A stretch of DNA of 64,000 bases from positions 28,097,755-28,161,754 of the forward strand of contig OZ038392.1 in NCBI GenBank assembly GCA_964036045.1, in the 5' to 3' direction. Position 1 is the stretch's first letter, and each line of letters begins with the position of its first letter. Shown here in pieces: positions 11,145-21,913 of the stretch. This DNA comes from Eutreptiella sp. 'Long Island Sound 2002'. Its lineage: Eukaryota > Euglenozoa > Euglenophyceae > Eutreptiales > Eutreptiaceae. A program made the translations under genes and the position numbers. The notes beneath the pieces are model-generated. The model was given only the letters and a program-made list of their open reading frames with translations, was not told the origin of the DNA and did no database searches.

Positions 11145-13993
11145 CGGTTGAACGCATCTTCGGACTCAGGGGTCCAGGCAAGCTTCTTCTTGCTCCCCTT
11201 CTGGCCATCGAACTTGCCCACTTGCAGCATCTTGTGCAGCGGCCCCGACAGTTCTGCATACATTCGGACATAGCCCGAATAGTAGTTGCAGAACCCCATG
11301 AAGGATCGGAGTTCGCTGATGGTCTGGGGTTTCTCCCAGTGGTGCAGGGACGCCAGCTTCCCAGGCATGGGACGGCATTGCCCATGACCAACCACGTGAC
11401 CCGCGAACTCCACTTCCTTCACGAAGAGTGAGGCTTTGGTGGGCTTGCACAACATGTTGTGCTTATCCAACTCGCTGAGCACTCGGCGCAGATCCTTCTC
11501 ATGCGCGTCGATGAGCTCATCCTCAGTCATGTTGTCTGTGCCGGACCCGATGATGATGTCATCCACGAAGGGATCGGCACAGTCCCGGACAGGACCGAGT
11601 AGGTCCTCCATCATGCGCTGGAAAGCGGCGTTGCCATTCTTGGCGCCCATAGGCACCACTTTCCACTGCATGGGCCCCAGCGGCGTCGACATCGCTGTGC
11701 AGGGCCTGGAGTCCGGGTGTAGCGGCATCTGGTGATAACCGTGTTTCAGGTCCAACACCGTGAAAATCCGCTTTTTCTGTTGTTTTTGGAGGATGGAGTC
11801 GATCAGGGGAAGCGAGTACGAGTCGTGCTCGGTGTGCTTGTTCAAACCTCTGTAATCAACCACCAGCCTCCAGTCGCCCTTCTCCTTCTTGGGCACGATG
11901 AAGGCTGGGCTGGCCCACTCACTGTCGGAGGGTTCGATCCATCCCCGCTCAATGAACTCGGCCAACAGCTTCTTCATGGCCTCGGCCCGATCGCCCTGAA
12001 GTTGGTACTCCCGATGACGATAGATCTTGGGGTTCGGCTTCAGCTTGATCTTAGCTGTGCCAAACCTCCCACGATCTGGAGGGTTCTTGTTGGCGACGCC
12101 ACTGAATAGCCGCGGATAGGCATTGATCAGCCTCTCCTTCAGCTCGGCGACCTTCGGGTTCTCCTGGGCCTCTTCATCCGCTTGCTTCGGTATCAATACA
12201 ACCAACCGCACTGCGGTGTAGGCCTCTTCCGGGTCCGAATCCGACTTCTCCTCGTCCGATATGCCGTCTTCATCGTCGTGGGGCATGCTTCCCACCGATA
12301 ATCTTCGGAAATTTGCGGCGTCGGGCTGGTTCTTGTCGCTATCGGCACCCATTCTTGGAAAATCCCATGTCGGTGGGTCCGACCCAACCGGACCATCGTA
12401 TTGGTCCGCGATGTGATCCATGACCCTCGCCACGAACTCGTCCTTCTCGTACTTGCCGGTGACCAACATCTTGTCATCCCACCAATGCGGAGATGTGACC
12501 ATGGCCCGCCTCTTCTTGGCTGCCACACGGTCGTGCATCCCCATCCGCATGTAGTTGACGACGTTGTCGATCTCGGCGTGGGACAGGACGTCAATGCCAT
12601 CGATTGGCTGATCCGTCCCCTCCATGGGCCCAAACATGACCTTCATGGGCACCGCCTCCACCCTACGGATGAATGCTTCATCACCCGTGGGCTGGGCTTG
12701 CGCCCCATCCACCAGGAAAGCCTTGGTACCCCACGCTTGACCCGGGGAGGGCATTGATACACCCTTGGCGTCGATGAACAACTCCTCCTCTGGCCCGAAT
12801 GACATCTCGTTCAGGGTGATGGAGTCCAGCGTCGACTTGAGACCTTCCAGCGGACATGGGGTGGACCCTATGCCGCTTATGACCAGGATCCCCTTCGCCC
12901 TATCCGCGACGATCTTCTCCACCGTACGTCTGGTGTTATCCAGGGAGCCATGCCAATACATGGGCCCCCACTCCTTCAAACCCAAATGCCTATGCCAGGC
13001 TGAGTCTCCTCGATGCCAATGCCTCCTACACTTCCGCAAAAGTAGGGCATCCCGGGAAGCGAAGACGTCCGTCTCGGGCGCTTCGGCTCCCAGCGTCTGG
13101 ATCATTCTGGCATACACCTGCGGCGCTATTCCATACTCCGTGAGCTGAACTCCACGGTCTCCTCTGGACTTGGCACCCACAGCTTGCACCGCTTGGACGA
13201 TCCGATCCTCTTCCTCAGCATTCCATTGGGATGATCCGCATGCATAGTCCGTGGACAGCCATGTGAGGCATTCATCATCCTCCCGGACCAGCGGTGCACG
13301 ATGGGGAAGGGCTCCAATGGCATTTGCCACCATGAAGTCATACCCCATGATCATATCCCAATCAGTAATGTCGGCCACATAGAAGTTCCCGGATAGAGTG
13401 CTTCTCTTCGCCAAATCAGGGCGGTTCAAGCGCTCATGGTCCCAGAATTCCATACTGATAGTGGCCTCATGGGTACCACCACCCATGATCTCTCCATTGG
13501 CCACCTTCAGGCGCACCGGTCTCCGGCTGGGCTGCAGGGATTCCTCCTTGAACAACCCTCTCCGGACCAGGCTCACCTGGGCACCCGTATCCAGCAGAAC
13601 ATCCACCACCAATTCCTCGTGTCCGCACCGTACACGCACCTTCAAGTGCAACTGCCGCTCGTCGCCATGCGGTGTATGGACGACTCTCACGGCATGCAAC
13701 TCTAGCACGTCCGGGTGCATCAGGACTTCGAGGGTATGATCACGGATGGTGTAGATCTTGGGTGGGTCTTGCCCGTCCACGAGGCTCTCCGTGGTCGCTC
13801 CTTCCTTCTTGCCACGTCCCTTGCCCACATAAACTTCCCTTGGCAGGGCGCTCCAGGGGTTGGGAGTGGCGAAACTCAGTGGTTTTGGCTCTTCTGGAGC
13901 CTTCTTCGGCACCCGATGTGCCTTCGCTTTCTCTGGGCTTCCACTGATTTTCGGAGGAGAGACCTCCGAGGTCCCACTCCCGTGGGGGCTCCT
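11145..13993 (-). pseudogene. pol: Pol of element B, truncated: protease, Dam-like relic, RT
   Basis: Open in the gag frame from the UAG at 13996-13994, with no ATG near the start, as expected for a readthrough product. Order: protease (LLDTGAQVSLV, later MIMGYDFM), then a Dam-like domain at about 13100-12770 that keeps TDVFASRD and GILVISG but has WHGSLDN where NPPF is expected, then a linker, then RT (WRLVVDYRGLN, VLDLKHGYHQMPL, catalytic FVDDIIIGS). It ends at ESEDAFNRV at the start of RNase H, where element A's LTR supplies an unrelated 3' end. The methyltransferase site is clearly lost, although the fold signature survives. Confidence 0.85.
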
Positions 13994-13996
13994 CTA
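13945..13996 (-). promoter_or_regulatory. Predicted gag-pol stop-readthrough site of element B
   Basis: The gag stop UAG (13996-13994) is followed by AGGAGCCCCCAC. A short hairpin CCCAC-GGGA-GUGGG starts seven bases after the stop. A second hairpin, GGGACCU paired with AGGUCUC, follows directly. The pol frame is open through the stop. The context matches four other elements (UAG-N-G-R-[A/U]-G-C-C). Confidence 0.6.
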
Positions 13997-16900
13997 GACT
14001 TGACTTCCCGCAGCCCCTTCCGGCTGCGATCCGCCAGGACTTTGTCCACCACGTTGCTGGGCTTTGAGTTCCTCCAACGTCCTCAACATGTCCCCAGCAA
14101 CTTCCTCGATCGACCTCACTCGTCGGTCTTGGCCAGGTCCACCACCATAGCCTCTTCCTCCGCCTTTTCTTTGGCCTTTGCCTTGGCCTTTTCCCCCGTC
14201 TCCGCCCTTCGCCTTCCGATCGGAAATCCGCTGCTCCTTGGGCTTCTTCTCGGGGTGGGCGGCGAAGTAGGCCTTCTTGTCCGCCTCATACACCTTGCAC
14301 TGACGGTGGTCGTGTGCATGGTTGTTTCCCTTGCCATAACAGACCCAGCACCCGTCGTGCTGAGACCTGTACTCTCGGAACTAGAGCGGTGGGTTCCCGA
14401 TCCTCCTTGGGTCTTTGCCCTTCTTGGGTCCCACCCGGCTCCATCTGGACCGATCCTGCCCATTGTCCCTCACGTTGTGCGCCACAAACGCGAAGAAATG
14501 GGCCTCCTCGTGATCCTCCCGGGACCAGTGGTCTTGGCCACTTCCACTGCCATCCTCCGCGGAGTTGGCCGTGTCCTCCTGGATCTCCCGATGATGGCGG
14601 TCTTCTCGGTGGCCTCGTTGTCCATGACCATGTCGATCCTGCACGTGGGCCTCGTTCTTCGCATTGAGCTTCAACTCCACCGTGATGTACTTCACGATCT
14701 CGTCCAGGCTCATGCGGGCGAAGATGACCTGCATCCTCAGCGGCTCCCCGCGCCTCCACTCCACGTTGTTGAGGCGCAGCAACCTTTGCCCCATGGAGTC
14801 TCCAAACACCTCCACGTACACGGCGTTCTTCAGTCCCAACATCCGGTTGGGCTCGCCCAGGTTCCTCCTGAAGAACTCCATGATACCCGCATGGGTATCC
14901 TCTGCCGCCATGATCCTCACCGCCACCCGCTTCTTGGCTCGCTTCTTCTCCTCGTCCTCCACTCTTCTCTTCCAGTGGCCGGGGAGGACGTCCTTCAGCA
15001 GGTGGCGGATCTCGCTGGCCTCGTTCCAGTCCTCCACCAGCTTGAGGCATCTGCGGTACTTCCGCAGATACCGGTTCCACTCCCGAACCCGCAACTCACC
15101 GCGGTCCAGCGGCAGCGGGATGGACCACAAGTCCTCCAGCTTCTGGTTGGGAGCGTCCACCCGCTCCTCATCCTCCAACCACTGGAGGCAGGCCTGCTCC
15201 GTACGGATCAGTCCTTCCCGGATCTGATCCCGCAGCTCCTCCTTCAGGTCCTGCGCCAGCCGGTGTGGGAATGTCCGGCATACCCACTTGTCCCGCGGCG
15301 CTCCCCGCATCTCGCCGACGATCTCCTCGGCGAAGTCCTCCCAATCCAGGATGAAGTCCTCCAGGTTGGAAGGGTTGCCATCATAGTAGGGGATTTTGAT
15401 TCCCCTGAGGTCGTCAATCCTGATGGCGTCTCAGACGTCCCCAGCCACCACTCCACCGAGACGGATACCACCTGTGGCCGGGGGGTGTGAGTACACTCCC
15501 CGTACATCCCTCTCCTCCATGCAGTGCGGTCCAGTTGGGCCTGAACCCATGGGGTTTGGAATGCGGGAAGGACTTGCTCCATCGGCCGTCCATATCCCCG
15601 TATTGGGGTCCTTCGCCCACAGATTTCCGCCTGGGTGGCCTCGACCATGTCCGTCGGCGCTTCCCATGGTTCGCCCCTGCATGGTCTGGCTCTGGATCTC
15701 CTCTTCCGCATAAACTGCATGGGTAGTCGTAGTTGGCGGTAGATCCTGGGCGGCGTGGGACATCTGTACCGTCAGGCTCCTCGGGTCCGTGGTTACGTGC
15801 CCTTCCTGCATGGACCCAGCCGGTGCCGTGTGTTCCCCGAGCATTGTGGATTCGCTGAACATGGGAACAAACGGCAGCGCACCCGGGTCAACACGCGGAG
15901 GCGCGTAGGGTGCCTCTGCAGGGCCGCCCATGGGTTTATCCATGGCGCTCCTGAGGGTCTTAACCCGCTCCACCAGCTCTGCCGCGGCTGGCTTTGCCGG
16001 GAGCTCCGGACCCGAGGCGAGGGGCTGTAGCTCCTCTAGCCTTTTCAGGCGTCCCGACATGTCCTCCACCAGGTGGAGGAGGCTGTCCACCACTCGCTGC
16101 TGCTTCTCCAGGGCCAGTTCCAGATTCTCCCGGTACCGGTCCCGTTCTGCTCGCAGCTCCTCCATGTCTTTCTCCGCGGCCGACTGGTCATCCAGGATCC
16201 CCGCGACGTCCTCCTCTAGACAGTCCTTCGCGTTGTCCAGGCGGTCTAGGCGATGCACGATGGCGTCCATCCCCATCTTTGGGTACTTGCCCATGAGGAA
16301 CGACACGTGCTCGCAGTGGCACTCAGCGTGCTTTCCACCTGATCCGGCGCATCCCGCGGTTCCCGGCGCCTCGGAGTCCTCCGCCATGGGTGTGTCGCCC
16401 ATGCTATCCCGCGTTGGCTCCCTGTGCCGGGCCACAGGCGCCGTCCTGGCTCTGGCGGGCCTCTCCAACGCCTCGGCATCATGCTCTAGGCTGGGTTCTG
16501 GGGCCGTGTTCGCCCTTGTGGGCGGTCTGGCCGTCTCCTCCGACTCTGAGGGTTGCTCATAAGCTGTCCGATAGCCCTCGGAGTGCTCGGAGTCCCACAG
16601 CCTGACCGGGCTGGGGTCCGTATCCATAGCCCCGGCGTCCCCTGCCGCGGGCTTGGCTGACCCGCGCTTCCGGTAGCGCCGGGCCTGTCCTCCACTGCTG
16701 CCTGAATGGCAGGCCTCGTCAGAGTTCTCCGCGGCGGAGCGGAGGTTGCATGCCTTTCGGCAGCGACGCTCACACATGGAGACCAGATCCTCCATGTCAA
16801 GTCCTCCTCTTCCCGAATGTCGTACTTCTCTTCGGGCTTCACCTTCCGGAGTTCGCCATGCTCTGGAACGTCTCGGCTCTTCTATGGCTCCAATCTCCGG

Positions 16901-17101
16901 CGTGGTCTCCACCGAGTCCACAATACGCACCCGGGGCGTACTTGGGCAGGGCTCATAAGGGCCCAAGTCCCCGGGTCGGCGGTAGGTAGGGGCAGCAGGT
17001 ACGCCTCTGCTACCAGAAAGAAGGTCCCTACCAGGACCGGCCCCCGCTGTGCCCCTTCCGCTTGTTACCCCTGCTGATTTACTCCGGATCAACGATTGCA
17101 T
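13994..17101 (-). pseudogene. gag: Gag of element B, two nonsense stops
   Basis: The frame runs from ATG 17101 to UAG at 13994, interrupted by TGA at 15433-15431 and TAG at 14383-14381. Alignment with element G shows the protein continuing in the same frame across both stops. The ATG lies 87 nt upstream of the PBS, which is translated as SGSRG. Further on come a Cys/His cluster (ECHCEH), a long coiled coil (minus strand, about 16250-16000), a capsid-like section that opens just before the TGA and runs from about 15.43 to 14.8 kb (YYDGNPSNLEDF, ERVDAP), and a zinc knuckle CWVCYGKGNNHAHDHRQC. The C-terminus is Gly/Lys-rich. Confidence 0.8.
17003..17014 (-). other. Primer-binding site of element B inside the gag frame
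   Basis: Minus-strand tggtagcagagg, complementary to an initiator-Met-type tRNA 3' end. It is read in the gag frame as G-S-R-G. The LTR should end at about 17015. Confidence 0.8.
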
Positions 17102-17160
17102 CCCTCAAATTCCAAGGTCCAAAATCCAAAAATATAGAAAATAAAATCCTCCTTCAACCC
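17015..17160 (-). repeat. Inner part of element B 5' LTR (outer limit unresolved)
   Basis: The sequence upstream of the PBS must be LTR. It contains the gag ATG at 17101 and, about 35 nt before it, an A/T-rich ctatatttttgg that could act as TATA. The partner LTR is outside the window, so the outer edge cannot be placed. Confidence 0.5.
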
Positions 17161-18309
17161 TGAATAGCAACCAGATCCCACAAATACAGCAATAACCCGA
17201 TTCACAATCCAATCCACACTGCGGGCTTCCGTTCAGCACACCGGTCGTCTCACGGTGGCGGGCATGTACAAAAATTGCACCAAGGAAGAAAGCCCTGAAA
17301 TAGGCATATGAACACAAATAAAGCAAAGTTGGGGAAAGAAGTAAGCCTACACATTCACAGCCATAAACCCCTCATTCCCTGGACTCAAGACCTTCCCTTG
17401 ACTCACCAACATATTGCCCTGAACCAGGTCAAATGAGATGGCTGAATGCCATGTGTCACAAGTCAATACACAAACCCCAAAAATGTGTTCACTCCCAAGC
17501 CTCTAAATCCTAGCCCAATAGGGGAGGTGGCGTGTCATGGCCTAGAGTGGCACTCAGGACCATGCCCTACCCTGACATAAACTTGGTTGGACTTGGAGTC
17601 GAATGGGCTTAGAGATATGCCCCATGAGTTTGAACTCATAACATGCCAAAAAACTGCCAATTCACACCATATTGGCCATATATCAAATATATGCTCAAAA
17701 TTGAAGTTACCACTTATCCGAAGGCTCAAAGCATGCATGGAATCGAAGTCTAGTATTCATGGAGGATAGAGACCAAGGGTCAATGCCCATGTACATCCCC
17801 ACTTTACCCTCGAAACCCCTTCAGATATGGGCGCCACGCACTGCCCAAGTCAGCCCATGATCTTGAGACCAAATCTTGTAATCCTTCGTGCGCCAAGCCA
17901 AATGGAGTACGCGATCCGGCATATGGTGGTGTTCAACTCCAAAGCATATGCCAACATATGAACAACATACCATGGTTCGACTCTCCATAGGCTTCTTGCT
18001 GTTTGCCGACCACGTAAGTACACAAAATGCAAAAATGAGCAAAAATTGAGGTCAAAGACATGAAAATATGTCCAGATACAAAGTTGTCATGATAGTATAT
18101 CTCTTTGCTCACCCATGATATCCGCTCATGGTCCAATACACAAATGATTGGAACCATTTGCGAACAATTCCCCCACTTGGATCCCCAATCGGGCGCATGG
18201 AGATACCTTCGCCACTCATATCTACATGCCCCATGAAAATGGGAGTGCACTCATGGATCTCATTGCCGAAGCATACCATGAGCGATACATACGCGGTAGA
18301 CTTAGTCTA
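17161..18309 (-). other. Non-coding, probably outer LTR of B and flank
   Basis: No frame with recognisable protein similarity and no RNA gene seen. The 17820-18309 part resembles the R repeat in composition, but homology to the 55-56 kb copy is not clear by eye. Confidence 0.35.
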
Positions 18310-19195
18310 GCGCTTTGAATTCCACAATTGGGACGTGGGCAAAGCCCTTGTCACGTGTGGCTCCCCATCTTTTCGGCCACACGAAGATATATAACATGGG
18401 CGTGAGCATATCGAAGCACATACCATGCATATAACCCATACCCTCAAAAGTGGCTCCCACCATGGTATGCCATGCCCCTCCATGGACATAACTTCACGTT
18501 AAAAATACGTGGGAACCCAAGGAAAGTATCTATGCCACCCCAACAGTCATGCGGTACACTCGAAAGTCGCAATAAAATGTTCGGTTGCACGGTCCAAGAG
18601 TTATATATCCCTTTATACACTCTTGACCCTTATCCCTTGCTACACCGGGCATGTGTACACAACAAAGGCGTTTGATGCTTCCTAAATTAACTTGAGACCA
18701 AGGCGGTTCCAACCCAATTCTCGATATTGATATTCCTCGCCATGAACCGGAGATATGATTCTTCAAAGTGGCCTCACGAATCAACTTTGTTTCGCCTATA
18801 TCTCCAAGCAAAACGAAGGGCATAACAAAAGGAAGGTTGATTCCTGATCGAGAAAAATGTATGACCACTCGAGAATCATCATATCAAGTGCGACGATGTC
18901 GAAGTCGAAAATCCGATTGTGAAAGTCTGAAAAAATCAGATTAACTTTGCGAGTATATAATATGAAAATTGCGGAAGCAACGAACCCTTTACTGATGAAA
19001 TCTGACCCTTCATCGGGGTTTCCGCCAAAATATCTGTAAATAACAGTTAACCATTCGGTTACCGCAAAATCGAGAGCCAACTGACAGTCGCCGATACATT
19101 GACTATCAGAACGGAAGGCTGAAAAGTTACGGAAACATTATGATAAAAAAACCCTGTTGCTTCCTGATATTCTGATATATAAATCTCCGCTGCCG
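18310..19195 (-). repeat. Dispersed repeat R, copy 1
   Basis: The reverse complement aligns by eye with 55128 to about 56030. Shared blocks include gcggagattt...tcagaatatcagga, caacagggtttt, a stretch reading IFDFDI in both, acaaagttgattcgtgaggc, and gaggggcat...tggtgggagc. The copies are clearly diverged and in opposite orientation. No transposase, RT or LTR was found in either. It may be a non-autonomous element or an old gene-derived repeat. Confidence 0.6.
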
Positions 19196-19399
19196 GCGCC
19201 TCGGTACTGAATATGGCCGCTCATAGCCGGAATGGCCAAACCTATCACACTATCACATCGGGTTAGGTCAGGTGGATGGGAGAGTATGATATCAGCCAAT
19301 GGCGGCTTGCCGGCACATAGATACACACCCCAAGTGACCCCAAGATGGCCACGGGGGTCTGAACCGGCTTCACAGCCTGGGCAACATTACATCCACAGG

Positions 19400-20660
19400 T
19401 AACACCAGCTTGTCAGTCATGGGCAAGCGCCTGTGCAATTGAATGGAAATTGCCGTCACGGAGGTGTCCCTGAGGGCGTGGATGTCGGGGCACATATGCA
19501 GGTATCCTGGGCTGGTGGTGTCTTCTCGGAGCAACCATCTCTCTCGTACTCCAAAAGGTGCTTGGAGGGCGCAACCGTGAACGCGGAGCTGTCATCCTCG
19601 ATTTGCAGCTTGAACGCCACCTGGGAGTACTTGCGGCGGTCCCGACCAGCGGAGTCAATCAGAAGCTCTTTGCCCTGGGTGCCATCGGCCACTTCCACAT
19701 GGACATGGCTCTGCCATTCCTTGCCCCATCAAACCTTGTAATGACCCTTGATGACGAATGCAATGGTCCAGAATCGCTCTTCGATGCCTGTCAACCACTT
19801 GCTTGTTCCACGCTGCGTTGCACTCATCCGCGGGGCATGATGACGGTCCCCAGTGGGACGTGGTTGCTGAACTCAACTTCGCCCAAGCGTTTGCTGATTT
19901 TGTGGAAGATCTCCTGCAAGTTTTGTTGTCGTTGGCGAAACCACCCACAAACACGTTGCACGTTTTTCTAGCATACTCCATGCTCTTGGAAATCTCTGAT
20001 TTACCTCCCACTGACATTTTGCAAGGCTGGTGGCAGCATGTGGAATGTGGGTCAAGGCCAGCAAGGGTGAACGTGCCACCCACACAGCGTGCTTCTCCAA
20101 AGGGATAGAGTATCCAGAGGGATACACGTAGAAACTCTTGGTGAACATTTTGAGCAACTTCTCTTCACCTTTGGCGCCTTCCCACTTTACCTTGTGCTCC
20201 CCCAAAGAGACAGACACCGTTTCAAGCAGGTTGATGATCTCAGTGCAGCGGTGGTCTACAGCGTTACTTTTGGACTTCAGCTCGACGTGGCGTCCCAGGA
20301 GCTTCATCATATCGGAAAACTGGTTCTCAATTTTCCCCTGCCGGGAGTGGTGTATCCGTAGGGTTGGTTGCACCATCACTTGGATCCGAATTTGAAGAAG
20401 ACCAAAGCGCCTCCAGCGTGCCTTTCCTCGGAAGGCTCAATAAGATAGATAGTGTAGGGCAACGTCCAACTGCGTGGCGGGCATGGATCCAACGTGCGAG
20501 GCCGTAGCATTCACCTCTGTCTTATGGCGGCCGCACACACACACCATCGGCTTCGTCACCTTCAAGCCAATTGCGTACTGTTTAATGGAACCACCCTCAT
20601 TTTTCTCGGCTGTAGGCTCACCTGGCGCGGCTTTTGATATGTTAGGATGACCATCCACAT
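19400..20660 (-). pseudogene. Relic of an unrecognised protein gene
   Basis: On the minus strand, several frames in succession read like real protein but are joined by frameshifts and stops. One segment near 20380-20100 contains MMKLLGRHVELKSKSNAV and KMFTKSFYVYPSGYS. One near 20000-19850 has KSMEYARKTCNVFVGGFAN and LQEIFHKISKRLG. One near 19800-19450 has KWLTGIEERFWTIAFVIKG, a stop, and then HVHVEVADGTQGKELLIDS. I do not recognise the family. It could be a host gene relic or another mobile element's protein. No retrotransposon pol motif is visible in it. Confidence 0.45.
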
Positions 20661-21030
20661 TGTTTTGGGCTAATCATGCACGGCGTCAGCCCTCCCGCAA
20701 AAACCCAACACTGTCGGTGTGGGAAAACTCGTTGGAGACAGCACAAGCACTTCCAAAACGAACCGCGTAGTGAACTTTGGGAAACAGGGTCTCCGTCTCG
20801 GTCTGGATATGATTAACCGATGGGAAGAACCCTCCAACCAACATGGGAATTCATTTTCATCAAAGTCTCGTTTTGTATCGCTCCTCTTCTCCAAGCTCCT
20901 TTTCATACCCATTCTCTCAAAGGTTCACGAAATTCCTCTCGGTATTCATCGGTTTTCAAAATCATCGTATCATTCTTCGCTCAGGTTGTCACAATCTTCC
21001 ATATCAATACTCTGGCTTCTCATCAAAAAT
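20661..21030. other. Spacer with no gene seen
   Basis: Short frames only. The sequence becomes t/c-rich toward the minisatellite on its right. Confidence 0.4.
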
Positions 21031-21345
21031 GTCTTCGTACTCATCTTGGTATCTCCGTCGTTACGAAATCTCCTCGGGCCTAACAAAATTCTTTCGTACT
21101 CATCTTGGTATCTCCGTCGTTGTGGAATTTCCTCAGGTCTCACCAAAATTCCTTCGTACTCATCTTGGTATCTCCGTCGTTGTGGGTTTCCTCGGGTCTC
21201 CCCAAAATTCCTTTGTACTCATCTTGGTATCTCCGTCGTTGTGGAATTTCCTCGGGTCTCACCAAAATTCCTTCGTACTCATCTTCGGATCTCCGTCGTT
21301 ACGAAATTTCCTCGGGTCTCACCAAAATTCCTTCGTACTCCCTCT
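21031..21345 (+). repeat. Minisatellite, about six units of 59-60 bp
   Basis: Units begin at cgtactcatcttggtatctc or close variants at 21036, 21095, 21155, 21214, 21274 and 21334, so spacing alternates between 59 and 60 bp. Units differ by a few bases, for example gttacgaaat versus gttgtggaat. The long open frames across it reflect the repeat composition and not a gene. It ends about 90 bp before the 5' LTR of element C. Confidence 0.9.
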
Positions 21346-21432
21346 TTCATGTGTTGAGCATCATGAAATAGTCTTGCATCTCAATGAAGTGTTCAAGTAC
21401 CCAAACTCCGTATCTCGAGCATTACAAAGTAG

Positions 21433-21913
21433 TGTAACGGCAGCAGTGACAGCACTCAGATTATACCTCAATGTGATCAGAATTTCAATGATTCTCTGAT
21501 GTACATTAGTGCAGTAAATTTTCCGCTTGTTTTCATGTTTTCCGTTCGCCGCCAGATGTCGCCTGTGAGCGCGCGTCGAGTCGCATTTGTCTTTGGTGAT
21601 TTCCCAATCGGATTTATTTAAATCCTTTCGAATGATTTCACGTTGTGTCATTATGTGCGATGAATGCGCATTGAGATTCTATGTCTGCTCCATTTTTGTA
21701 GACCGGGTTTTCTGACTATTCATATTCCACCATGGAGTTCAATGGACTTACAAGTGCTTCGCATATGTCGCTCCCTGAGGCTGGATATGGGTCTGAAGAG
21801 GGTCAGTTGGGTTCGGAGATATCAGGGGCAGTGTCGGGTGTTACGACCCCTGGGGCATCAAGGCTACAGGGTTCGCAATTACAAGAAAGATCCGCCACTA
21901 TGCAGCGGTTACA
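21433..21913 (+). repeat. 5' LTR of element C
   Basis: 481 bp with TG...CA ends (tgtaacggcagc to gcggttaca). The first 73 bp recur at 54920-54992. The gag ATG at 21732 is inside this LTR, 182 nt before its end. Confidence 0.88.
21600..21720 (+). promoter_or_regulatory. Predicted core promoter of element C
   Basis: aatcggatttatttaaatcc at about 21607-21626 is a TATA-like box 119 nt before the gag ATG. It is nearly identical to the box in element D's otherwise diverged LTR. A second shared block, tagaccgggttttctg, precedes the ATG. Confidence 0.5.

Larger units (their letters stand above)
11145..17101 (-). mobile_element. Element B, chromovirus-like LTR retrotransposon, split by element A
   Basis: On the minus strand, gag (17101 to 13994) is followed in the same frame by pol (13993 downward). 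Pol breaks at 11145, at the RT/RNase H junction, where element A begins. The rest of RNase H, integrase, chromodomain and the other LTR should lie left of the window. B and element G are the same family, sharing a capsid section, a zinc knuckle and DTGAQVSLV protease. Gag has two in-frame stops, so B is a dead copy. Confidence 0.85.

Noticed and set aside
13715-15490. 591-residue open frame on the plus strand
   Set aside because: Antisense of element B gag/pol. Residue use is Leu/Val/His-rich with no domain, while the minus frame has clear retrotransposon motifs.
21031-21345. CRISPR array
   Set aside because: Whole units repeat without unique spacers. The sequence is eukaryotic and no cas genes are present.
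20719-21499. Three overlapping open frames of 88-218 residues
   Set aside because: All run through the 59/60-bp minisatellite, whose unit lacks stops in several frames. The protein is only repeated SSWYLRR or LILVSPSL-type sequence.
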